Shown here one piece after another: positions 50,010-61,672 of a stretch of 64,000 nucleotides of DNA; positions within the stretch are counted from its first letter, which is position 1, and each line of letters opens with the position of its first letter. The stretch is taken from positions 1,240,001 through 1,304,000 of the forward strand of contig CALSFV010000220.1 in assembly GCA_943737045.1 (NCBI GenBank), read 5' to 3'. Made by a program: the position numbers and the translations under genes. This stretch comes from Parapristionchus giblindavisi (taxonomy: Eukaryota; Nematoda; Chromadorea; Rhabditida; Diplogasteridae). The notes under the pieces are model-generated. The model was not told where the DNA came from. It did no database searches and saw nothing but the letters and a program-made list of their open reading frames with translations.

Positions 50010-52262
50010 GGGTTAAGTGCTCGATCATAATAAGTGCAGTCATTTTAAACCTCATAAATTATTTTCTCATTTTAAATATTGTGTAGACCAGACCAAGAGA
50101 TGGCCCTATCTCATTCAAAATGTTCCAGACGACACCTTTGCAGGAATTCTTCTTAATATCCCTTTCGTGTACTCTCCCACGTAGTCACTCATGTCGTCTT
50201 TCTTTTTCAACTTGCTAATGACTACTTTCCACTGTATCCCATTATCCATGTCATTCCCCCAAGTGCACATTCCATCTTGGTCTTTGTGTCTCTCCTCCTA
50301 GCTCCCAGACGAATTTTGTCCAAAGATCCATCAAGTCTTGCGAATTGTTTTGCGATTGGGGACGAAAGGGTTCCTATTTTTTCCTTTTTTTTCAAACACC
50401 ATGTTAATGCTCTGAAACTCGGTAGATTTTGTGTACATAAATTTTAGCAATCACTATTCATGTTAGTACATAGGAGTACACATTTTCGATAAGAAGTTAC
50501 TTCCTTCTTCCTGATCCACAACAATATACAGCCGTGCTTTACTTAAAGTACAATCCACAAATGTTTATGCGCCTTGAGTGTTTTTACCCGATTCAAATCT
50601 GTCTTCCTTCCTTTTTCTCACACAACTGGACGAGCATTGTTAATGATGGCCTCTCATAGGACTTATAGTGCTTACTCCTACTTCTTTTTGTTTCAAACCA
50701 CTGATATTCCCCAATTGAGATTTTTGAAATGTTTTACAAATTTTGTACCCACTCTCATTTTTGTCTCGAATCAGGGATCCTGCTCTTAAAGGGTCCCGAA
50801 TGATCACTTAGAGGTTACTGTTTTCACTGATATTTAGACTAATAGACCGTATTTCTAGTTTACTCTCGTCTTTTTTCACACGTTTCGAGTAGTAGATGTT
50901 GACGAAATAGGTCGTTACAACGAGTTTACTTCTTCTTCGTTATCTCCTCCCCACTTATTTGAAACTTTTTATGACGCATAGCTAAACGAGGAAGGACACA
51001 TAATCTTCTTCCTTCCGGGACCTTTCCCGAAGGGCTCGTATTCCAAAATCACTCTACACACGAGTAATCGTCATAGTAGTCGAGTAGTAGCCGAACGTTT
51101 CAGTCTTGGTCCTTGTTCAACAGCCTAGTGGATACATTAAAACATATTCTTGCAATATTCGATTGACTCATGCATATTTCGAATCTCTCATATACTAAAA
51201 ATATAAATTATGAAGTTGAAGATTTTTACTGCAAACATGATCACTGTATCGTACCATTTATTTTTCTTCTTTTCCGTCATTCTATGAGAAAACCCTCTTA
51301 GTCTTTCGTCATCCATAAACAACAGCAGAAGACCACGTTCGTCAACTAATAAGCAGACTTATTTAACCGAACATCTATTAACTCAACCGTAGCACTCCTA
51401 AGACAGCCCTAAACAACAACAATAGACCTCGACTCCATTAAACATTGTTCAACATTTACTTTCTCAGAAATACCAATATGTCCCATTATTCGCGATTGTA
51501 TGAAAATGTTTTGAGGGAGGGGGGGGGGGGAATCGGTAGTAGAGACAATCTCCGTCATCGCCTCTTCATCTTCTTCATCGTCTTTTGTTGTCAGTGATGT
51601 GAATGTGTTTGCTAAACAACAAAGAGGAACAAATAAGAAGAGATGACATACAATTCTTTAGCGGCAAAGAATCGAGGAGAGAAGAAAATTTGGGGACCCC
51701 TCCGGTGCTCCCTCTCTCCATTCCCACGGATTCCTCTTTCCCCTCTCCACTCCCCTGTCTCTCTACTTCCTTCATAACTTTCTCTGTATGACAATTCCTC
51801 TCAACTGCGTCCCTTTATTTAGCCGTCCTTTCTCCTCGAATCGATATAGATATCATCACAAATATAAAGATATATGTGATCGACAAGGGATGCCCCCTCG
51901 TTGCTACCTTTTTTGCTCTATCTCTAGCCATTTATTGTTATCTCTCTACGTCTTCCACCTACCATCCTCTCTTTCTTCTCCTTCTCGGTCTTCTTCTTAT
52001 AATACCACCTCGGGGGGAGAGGAGGGGAGGGCTCACAATTTCATTCTCCCTGTGGTCTGCGTAGTTCTCATATTCGGTTTATTCAAAATGCATCAATGTA
52101 TCCAATTCCTGTCCATATAGTACACATAGTAATTTGATTAGCTGGACACATGTCTTATAATTATTGGTGTGATTGATTTATCTGAAGAGGGATAATACTA
52201 ATGGTGAAAAGATACAAGAATAGTATGAGAGATCTGGTTGTAATGTTTTTTTATGCCAAATA
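50010..52262. other. No gene recognised
   Basis: AT-rich; a run of 12 G at about 51519-51530 and mixed purine/pyrimidine tracts at 51690-52030 that create long but domain-free open frames on both strands. Confidence 0.45.
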
Positions 52263-52384
52263 ATGTGGTGTGACATTTTCTAAACGTGCGCACGCCGTAA
52301 CCTCCGGCATATCGACGGAGACGTTACAAAGACGTTACGCGGAGGATACGGCGTGCGCACATTTTGAAAATGTAACGTCGCATA
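52263..52384. mobile_element. Foldback MITE of the GCGGTGTTAC family
   Basis: Arms with GTGCGCACGCCGTAACCTCC and complement; outer ends GGTGTGACATTTTC and GAAAATGTAACGTCGC resemble those of the 8652 element. Confidence 0.8.
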
Positions 52385-54002
52385 AGGACGCTCGTTGAAC
52401 TGCTGCCTTGGTCTTTATGTGTGAATAATGTTTGAATATATTAAATATACAATATATTTAATGACTTTCACGCACTCGTTGGGGAAGCCAAAACCAAAAC
52501 TAGATCGGTAGATGTAAGAATTTTTAAGAATAATATCTGGTCATTTGTATTATCAAATAGCTCAATTGCAACGATTGAAAATACGATTGCCGTGAATTTT
52601 ACCTCACAGAAACGATATTTGATTTCATTTCGTTCTTCGTCAGTTGTTCAGATTTTGGAAATGCGATAGGTCACCGAAGAAAATCACGAACGAGTGTCTA
52701 GTAATTGAACGAAATACAAATGCAAAAGGTCGTTTTATGACACTGCGTGGACTATTTTTTTAAACTCGGCTAAACGATTTTCAAGATGCTCCTACCATTG
52801 AGATATTTTCGCATATTCAAACTAAACTGTCATTTATTCCGAGCAATTCCCACATGGGTTTCGTGTTGGAAAACGGTTATTGAATAATATTCTATTGAAT
52901 TGAGCATGCCACCAATGAGTCTTGGTAAATAGGTTCGTTTTCATGATCGCCATGAATGCTAGGCCTTACATTGTTTTCTGGACAAGACATTAGTATCATG
53001 CAGACTCCGTAAGTGATATTGGATTTAACATAATCTCTCATTTACTACATATCACTCATATTGTACTTAAGTTAAACATTTGACAAAAAAGATCATATCG
53101 TTCTCCAGTTTCTTGTTAATTTTTTTCCTCATGGCCGGCAAATGTATACAATCGACTATATCATCGGCATAGAGAACCATCTCTTTAAATTCTCGCTCTG
53201 AATTTAGTACACTTCAATATAAAAATAACTAAACCACATGTCTTTTATGTATTCGTTTTCGTTGTGATTGACTTCCCTGTCGCTTTTTGGGTTCCTTTTT
53301 TAGCCTGTCTTACAGTGGTTGTTCATATCACATTGCATTCGACGTCCATTCACGATTCTATGAATAGGTAGTGAGATCTCCTCCCCTCCCCTCACTTTCC
53401 ACCCCCCCCCCTCCTCCCCTTCCCACTCTTCTCATCATCAGCTCCACCATGAACATCAGCGAGTAGGAGTGGGAATAGAGAAAGAATAGACGGGGCCATA
53501 CCAACAGGGATGGCTAAATAGATTTCAGAAAAACGAGCCAATTTTGGACTTTTAGAAGTTGTGTTACATATTGAAGTTTCCGCACTGTTTAATGTACGAA
53601 ATGATAGTGGATATTTTCTGACTACTAAAACATTATTCTAGTTATATTGAATATTTGATTAGCTTCCCGTGTTCGTAACCGTGAAGTTGAAGGCGTGAAG
53701 TGCCTTTCACCTTTTGCCTACACATCTCTTTTCTCATTCTACTTTATCCCTCTCATGTATCCTCGACCCCGCCCCCTTTCTTTATGCACTCGTTGTCAAT
53801 TCTTCACCTGTTCATGCCCATTTTCACTTCCTTTAAGTACCCCAAATTATTATCACTTCCAACGTTTGCAACTCTCTAATATCAGCTGCTGCTCGAGCCC
53901 CTATGCTCATAGACCCTCGACCGAAATAAGCCCCGCCCCCTTTCGTGTGCCTAACTAAAATCTAGCGAGCATTCCTTTGTAGATGAGCTTGTGACGGTGG
54001 AG
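52385..54002. other. Upstream region of the aminergic receptor gene
   Basis: No exon recognised. 10 C at about 53402. Two CGCCCCCTTTC words (53768 and 53934) lie in the last 250 bp before the start codon. It probably holds the promoter. Confidence 0.4.
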
Positions 54003-57000
54003 ATGGCGTCGTCGACAGAGACCGCTCCAAACGAGAGGCTCATGAACGGTTCGAGTGAAGAGCTAAAGTGCACAAGGATCGGATGTCTCAATGCGTTCGA
54101 AGCCGTGCCTACGATTGCGTCCATGTTGACTGTCATGCTGGTAAGTAGTACTGATAGTATGTAGTATGTAGTCCATAATTTAACCTCTAGTTAAGGATGA
54201 TGGCTGGAGTACACGATGATTGTAGCAAAGTTCTTTATCAAAGCTTAAAATTCTATTAAGCGTAGACTTATGGACTGATTTTATTAAGTGTCATGCATCC
54301 AGTCCATTTGCTTATTCCATAATATTGCTTCAGATCACTGAACCTTCTCAGTTCAAAATACTTGTTCACGCCACATTTCACAGAATCCGCACTTAAATTA
54401 ACCCTATTCATTCACATTTCGCTTTCTTCTACTAGATATAAACACGTAAGAACATAAGAACAGCATTAAGAATCTACGAAGGCGACTAATAAATTCATTA
54501 TATTGGCATGGATCCAATTATTTTTATGTGCGTCTACCACATTCTCCTTCTCTGTCTCTATCCATTCAACCATTCATAACCAATATCCATCCCATTCTAA
54601 GGCAGACTGTAGAGATCAACAATGTCATGCAATGCATCTTTCTGTCCTCCTACGTAATGTTGCGATTTCACTCATTCTTAGTGGTCAGACACCGAATGAA
54701 ATTTTAGACCAAAGATTTTTTTTTAGTTAGCGAGTCTGTCCAAGCGATGTTAGCGTAGCATAACTCGAATTCCTGCAACCAGGAACCACGAATGAAGTAC
54801 ACGTGAAGAAAAATCCTACCTTCTTGTGTAGTATGGTTTTCACTCATTTGCAATGAGCTTCGGAATTGCCCCAAAGATCGTTCTAAACCGAAACAATACA
54901 ACGTTGTCGCTAACAACCATGCAACGAGACAAAAAGTACAGGAGCATGTGACGGCATCAAAAGAATAGAACGCTCAAGCAGGAGAGTAGTAATTGTAATG
55001 TCGTTCTGAATGACTACATTGTCCTTGGTGTGATGTTTTATCATTTCTAAGCTGCATTTGTTGTGCTAGAAAAATCGGTGTCATTATGTATCAATACACC
55101 AATCTATGAGTATTACTATATTTATTATCAAAGATGGGGTGATTATCTTAAACCATTAAGATCATCGTTCTCGGTAACGCTCTTGTCATCATTACCGTAT
55201 ATCGGGACGGCAAACTTCGATCGCAACGACAGAATTGGTTGATAGTCTCGCTTGCGATGGCCGATCTACTAGTCGGACTCATCGTTATGCCGATCACTCT
55301 CGCATACGAAATCGCCAATAAATGGATACTAGGTACACATTTCATGTGATGAAATATCAAGTGAAGTAAAATTAAACAGTATTCTCTTGCTTTTACATTC
55401 GGTTAGTGGCTGATAAAATATTAGTCGGAGTGGTATCCACTTAAAAGTAAAGATGAAGTAAGTAATGTAAAATGTCAAGTCATGAATTTTGCGTGTATAT
55501 CCGATTATGAATTAAGGTGAAGTTATCTGTGAGATGTGGTTAGCACTTGATGTGCTCTTTGTCACCGCATCGATTCTTCATATATGTGCCATATCCCTGG
55601 ACAGGTATCCATATCCGGATATTATTTATGGCACCTTTCTTATTCGACATGAACATACCATAAGTGCATCTATAACAATGTGTGTGCATGATGTCGTTCT
55701 TGAACAATATTCTATAGCAGTTGAACAATTTTCTATGGCAAATTTAAATTTAAATTTTACTTTTATGGAAAGAGTGGAGAATTCGCGGGCATTCTTCTGA
55801 TCTCTTGATGTTTTAATCCAAGTAATAGAATGATTCCAATTTGCACGTGGTTATAGAACTAAAGGCTATAATTGCACCTTTGGCATTTTTAAAGAAAGCA
55901 TAATCGCAATTTGCAGGTATTTCTGCGTAACTCAGCCCCTCTCCTACCCTAATAAGCGAACTCCACTACGAATGATGCTAATGATAGGTATGCAGACTGC
56001 ACTATTCTTGCAATATCTGTGCTAGCACCAGATATTTCTGTAGTGCATGCAATATGCTTTTCAACTCTCCTCCTCATTGTCTCTTTCCCACTCAACTTAT
56101 GTGATGTTTCAAATTCAGTAGAAAAAACTGACTAGAGAATGTGCCGAAAGTAGAGAATTGTCTTTTCTTCATGCTACTTTTGAACAGAGCGTATTAACCT
56201 TTTTCCATTCATGGTCCTCAATTTCATTCATAGAATGAATATTGGTTTTGATCAGGGACACGGAAGTACCACAGGGGCGAAATATTTCAGACTATTAGAT
56301 TACACATACTCTATATTCCATATCCGGTCCATATATTACGCTTAGCCGTCCAAGTGGAAATTCGCAAAGTCCGGTTGCATTTCTGGAGTAATATTGATAA
56401 TAATGATCATTTATTAAATTACAGGAGTGTCTTGGTTGATTTCTTTTCTCATCTCGCTACCACCCATTGTTGGATTCCGACCGCCTGGCAGGTACTTATG
56501 TTATGATATATTAAATACCGCACAGCAGAAATCGCACGTTGACATGGGATCCTCTGGGTATCAGAAAAATTAAAGAGGGGGTCCGGGAAATAACCCGTCA
56601 TCCCTTGTGACATTTCTGAGCTACTCGAATTGGTTTTGGTCCCATAAAGTGTGTGTGACTCCACTCAACGACGTATTCTATGCATAGACTCGATTTCATC
56701 GAGAATGAAAACGCACGACTGTAAGAAAACAGTAGACTCGATTAATCATTGGGATTGTGGATAGAATTACGGACCCGTCATAAGATATTCATTGGAATTA
56801 CTCGTAGAATAAACTCTGTAAACGAATCTGTGACAAATAATGCTCAGTCATGCTTAAATAGTGCACGAACATATATCTTTGAGGGAAACATATTGACGAA
56901 AAGTGTCTCCGGGCAAAGATTGAATGTCTGACTGGCCACAAATGATTTAAAAAAAATATTATTTTTAAATTTCTTAATTGCAGAGGAATTCATGAGTGTT

Positions 57001-59638
57001 TTCTCTCGGACGATAAACGATACGTTCTCTACTCTGCCTTTGGATCATTCTACATTCCTGTGATCATCCTAGTAGCAGTGTACGCTAAGATCTACTCCAT
57101 CACCATCCAACACAATAGGAATCGTTTACGGGAAACGGAACGATTGGATAAGACACTCAAGATGGGCCTATATCCGAAAGGCATGCGTAAGTCATCATCA
57201 TTTCCATTGCACAAATCTCAAGATTGTTTACGAACCGCGCTCCCATAGTTCTGCCCATACATTGAGTACGATAGGGGTTAGGCAAAATATTTGCGCGTAT
57301 TCTAAACTCCAATAAGGGAGTGGGATAACGAGTGTAGAATGAAAATTGGGTGGTTTGCACAAGGTCCGAGTATATTGCATTTCGACCCATGTCCCTGTTT
57401 TCCTCACGTTTATGACAAATAGTGTAGTTTAGCACATGAACGGCTAAATATGCACTTGATGCATATTTTAGTAGATGGACTTTTTAAATCGTGCCCTCGA
57501 TTAGTGGCTATACTCTCGACTTAATGGATACTGTAAATTAGATGCAACTGTAATTAGCGTCTCCTCGTGAAAGAAAGCCTTTGTATCTACTAAATTAGTA
57601 GCACACAAAGGGAAGACCGAAAGAGCGCGCCAAATTAGCGTCTACTGGATTCAGATGAAGGGAGATTTGCAGTGACGTGACAGGCTGTGCTAAAACCAAA
57701 TCTAGCCGTTTCTTGTTGATTGTTTGAGTGCTCACATCACGAAAAAATGGGAAAGGCTGCAGGCAAAAAAGGGTTTTAACGAATATTATTTTGTTTACTT
57801 TGAATGTTTCAGCCAATTCGGTTGAAGTGGAACTGGTGGAATACAATTCAGATGGACCAGAATACGACAACAATACTATTAAGAAACCAAAGGTAATAGT
57901 AATAAACATATGTATTATTGACTATCATACATGTCAAATATATTCGTATATTGCTTGCAAAACTAATTTGCATTGGAAAAACCGCTGGAAGTGTTTCATC
58001 TAAAGTCTATAATTATTAGTGAGTCAGGCAAAGTAAAGGGACTTATGATTTCCCATGATTCGATTTTCGATGTCTCGCACATGTTTTTCCGTGTTCATTG
58101 GAATTAATCGGGTATCCGATGTTGTCTGTTAGGGTTCCGATTTCATCCTCTGCCTTTTCTCACAGAGACCAGGAAAATGAATGGCGAAAACTATGCCACA
58201 ACTAATTCCATGGATGTAAAGACTTCACTGATTTGTCTAGATGGTCAAAAATCTAGAACAAACAGAAAATAAATTCTGCGAACAACAGTCTTCAAAAATC
58301 TTTTACATCTTTGCAATAAAGGAGTATTAATGATATTTAAATACATTTATATATCATTCAGAGTATCGGGCATGTTTGTTGGCATGTACGAAAGATCAGC
58401 GATCCCACTCCGCCTAAACATAGCACTGACGATTCCCCAGCTGCTACTAAGGTAGCCATATTATATTCACATACGCAACCACTGCCTCCCCTTTACAACA
58501 ACAATTCGACCGGAAATTTGACGTACTTTCACCCACACTAGACATCACTCGTTTAAAGAGCAGTCCACATAATTGCTCATAAACAATATTCACATAAAAT
58601 TTTTAAATAATAAATAATTACAGTATTCCATGACTACAACAAATACGGAGGTTAGTAGTAGAGCTGATCAGGCACTTGCCAACGGCCAAGCAGCGGAGAA
58701 GAGAAGGAGAAAACTGAAGGCTAAAGTGAGTACATTCTGTTATATATTTATTTGATAAATTTCAAATAAGGCAAGTAAAAGGAAAAAAAAGGCCATCATA
58801 AGCTAGAGCTATATATAGTATATTAGCTATATATAGCTATATATAGTACTACATATGAGCTATATATAGTATTAAAAAGATTATGATGTTTTTAACGATA
58901 ATTTCCTTTTCTCTGCGGAACTATCGTCAGTACAGCAGGTGCAAGTCTGCTATGAAATCTAGTACAACATCTATAGACTTTAGCCTTATTGTTTCCTGAT
59001 TTTTTTCGAGTCACGCGCGTTTCATGACATTTCCTCGTTAGGGATGTGATAGCTGCTTTATTGCAGCTGTCCAAACTTTTTAGCAAAAATGGTGAAATTA
59101 CTGGGAGTCAAACAATTATTATATACAAGAATAAATACAACCAAGTACCTCAAAAGAAAGCGTACTATAACAATTAGATTGCATAGATGACAGTTCAAAT
59201 AAGAAAATAGTTAAATAAGGAGAGAAAATATTATTATAATTTCAGGAACGCCAAGCAACCTTACTTCTTGGACTCATTTTGTTCGGGTTTATCCTCTCAT
59301 GGCTACCATTCTTTGTAAGTTACCTTTTTTTAAATTACATACTTAAATATTTCAATGTTTAAAATACATATATATTTTCAGTTAATGTATGTGATGAGCG
59401 CGTTCGGCATAAATACACCAGAATTCGTCTTCAAATTCTTCTTCTGGCTAGGATACTGTAAGTGATTCTCGGTGTGAATACTACATAGGGATTCATATGG
59501 TTGTTTATTACAGGCAATTCTGGTGTCAATCCAGTCATCTACACTGTCTTCAATAGGGAATTCAAACGGGCGCTGTGTCGTCAATTACGAAAAATGTGGC
59601 GTTCCATCGAGCCCATATTCAATTCATCATTTAATTAA
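54003..59638 (+). CDS. Aminergic G-protein-coupled receptor (octopamine alpha-2-like or 5-HT1-like)
   Basis: Twelve exons join in phase to 426 codons: 54003-54140, 55161-55332, 55517-55604, 55917-55987, 56425-56491, 56984-57186, 57813-57892, 58362-58451, 58624-58725, 59246-59314, 59382-59457, 59514-59638. All seven helices are present. Marks: LGNALVI in TM1; [10 protein letters not shown] in TM2; a TM3 Cys and the amine-binding Asp in WLALDVLF, then DRY; ECL2 Cys in [15 protein letters not shown]; Ser residues in TM5 (SAFGSF); FILSWLPFF in TM6, with Ser in place of the usual Cys; [19 protein letters not shown] in TM7. The N-terminus has an NGS glycosylation site. The third intracellular loop is long, charged and spread over exons 6-10. 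TM3 (ALDVLF, ISLDRY) and TM7 (GYCNS-NPVIYT) resemble vertebrate alpha-2 adrenergic receptors, fitting Gi/o-type octopamine receptors such as worm OCTR-1; 5-HT1-like SER-4 is the alternative. It would act in the plasma membrane of neurons or muscle. Confidence 0.93.
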
Positions 59639-60283
59639 TTTGAAGATTTATATTTTCGCCCCTGATTCAAATTTCCCGTATGGTATTTATGTCACCGGTC
59701 TGAAGCCACACAACTACCTGGTCTCTCTATGTATTCATTTATCTTGCCTAGTACGATCTTTGTGTCCCTGACATAATAGTCAAAATGCGTCGCTTTCAAA
59801 TTCTCTACTCGCCGTTCGTTGATATCGTGAAATACTAGTGAACACTGATTCCATTCCAGTTATCTACCATTCTCTTTCATACGAGTCCTTTCGTCATTGC
59901 GACATTCCATTACTTTTCCATTTTTGTATCCTTTTTAGTCGCTTCTGTTGTGCTGAATATTACGACGCAGTGTGTCAACTATTTCATGAATGAAACGTTA
60001 TTTATATCATACAGTTTTTTTAGCAGAGAATTCATGATTATGTCGTTTTGACTCAATATATTGAGATTTCAAAATATTTTTATATAAAAAGTAAGTATAT
60101 ATATTGAGGTTTTTGTTAGACTTACACACCAATAGTTGTGGAAAGTGTTATCAATCATGAGAAATCATCAACGACATCCTTCAGTTGGTGAGAAAGATCT
60201 TTGTTCCTACTAACTAGTAAAGAGCATTAGAATCTCTCTTATAGGCGAGAGACAACTGACACTTCTTTGGCTCCCCCATAGAA
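59639..60283. other. 3' flank of the receptor gene
   Basis: AT-rich; likely 3' untranslated region and spacer. No exon recognised. Confidence 0.4.
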
Positions 60284-60355
60284 GGGGGTATAGCTCAGGG
60301 GTAGAGCGCTCGCTTTGCATGCGAGAAGTCTGGGGTTCGATTCCCCATACCTCCA
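60284..60355 (+). tRNA. tRNA-Ala(TGC)
   Basis: 72 nt including discriminator A. Acceptor stem GGGGGTA with TACCTCC, D arm TAGCTCAGGGGTAGAGC, anticodon stem CTCGC/GCGAG with loop TTTGCAT giving TGC, T arm GGGTTCGATTCCC. No intron; looks functional. Confidence 0.97.
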
Positions 60356-60420
60356 GTAAACTTTTGATGAATTTTATCTCACCCATAACCATATTCATTG
60401 TAAATAAATTTTTCTTTCAG

Positions 60421-60610
60421 CTATATTTACCGTATTTATTATGATAATTATACAAAGATCGTGTGGGTTTATTATGAAACAGGTACAAGTTACAATATGA
60501 ACATGGCAGAAAATACTTGTGGTGAACATGAAACGAACTTTGGCTACAGTACAAATAAAATGAGCGAAATAAATTCAACGCAAGGATCGTCTAAAGATGA
60601 CGAACTATAA
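60421..60610 (+). other. Possible last exon ending in a KDDEL-like tail
   Basis: A strong acceptor (TTTCTTTCAG) opens 63 uninterrupted codons up to a stop; they end NSTQGSSKDDEL. The last four residues resemble an ER-retrieval signal. No upstream exon with matching phase 2 was found; the receptor gene's own last junction is phase 1. It may be an exon of an unseen gene, an alternative end, or chance. Confidence 0.25.
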
Positions 60611-60883
60611 AGGAATAATTCAAACCGGATCGACAATTTGTTCAGAATGAGATGGCGATAGAGCTGCTGTACATAAGAGATTATTTAAAGTGACAAATAT
60701 TGCAAAAATTGACCATAAATGTGGAGAAAAAGTCTCATGGATGGAATACCCACACAGGGTTATTGTTCATAACTAATGACACACGCGCATACAATTTGTT
60801 TGGCATATTGCTTATAGATTCCTATTATGTGATTGGCACATTTGCAAAAGGTTAACCGAGTTGGTTGATTGGCGCCCCAATCT

Positions 60884-61023
60884 ACAGAGAAAAACGTGTC
60901 AAATGAAACTACAGCTAAAAGGAACACCGGTGTTAAATACAACACTTTTTTCTTGTATTTATCACACCACAGGTTTGTAGTACAGCTGGTGTGGTTGGTG
61001 TTCTACGACACTTTTCTCCGTGT
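60884..61023. mobile_element. Short foldback MITE related to the Pack-type element
   Basis: Ends ACAGAGAAAAACGTGTC and GACACTTTTCTCCGTGT resemble the ACACAGAGAAA ends of 17184-20765. About 140 bp, no coding capacity. Confidence 0.7.
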
Positions 61024-61672
61024 ATGGGTTTTATTATAGAATACATTTAGACTGCACTGACGACAGAATCACTGTTATGGGATTCATCATGGGCCTCGAC
61101 TATGATCTGTTTATGTGGATTGTAGTTCATGAAGGCAGACGAAGTTGCAGATGAAGTTGAACAGATTGACGAACGAATGAAGAATCCTCGCTTGGTGTTG
61201 GCAGCGCCGGCAACCTATTGATAAATAATCACTACATTTAATCACTTGTTATTTCACTGCTAGTTTTCACTCATTAACGAACAAAAGGTATAGAATGTTT
61301 CAGAAGTACTAATATCTCAGAGTTCCCATTTCTATATTTTTTGATATAGGTAATAAATATATTTATGTCTTTCGTCATATTGTTCCTTATTTATCTCGAC
61401 TGGACCCGTTCTCAATGACTAAAAAGCTATATATGCGTGATACAATTCATTTGAATGAGCATATTTACGCGTGTTTTCGCCGCCTGTTTTCCAGTTTCAG
61501 CGCCGTCTTTTAGAATGGACAGCGTGGAAAAACAAAAAAAAGAAGAAGAAAACTGTCTTGAAACAAATTATTTCAGCTATTGACGCAAGCATTATTGCGG
61601 TGGACAAGGTTTACTCGGATGATGTGACAGTTAAAATTGCTTTCTGTAAGATGCTTTTCTACGATCCAAAGA
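61024..61672. other. 3' flank of the chemoreceptor gene
   Basis: Probably 3' untranslated region and spacer. A plus-strand open frame (61471-61743), rich in Lys, overlaps the end of the chemoreceptor gene antisense and matches no family. Confidence 0.35.

Noticed and set aside
51575..52120. Long overlapping frames on both strands
   Set aside because: They arise from purine/pyrimidine-rich DNA and show no conserved motif.
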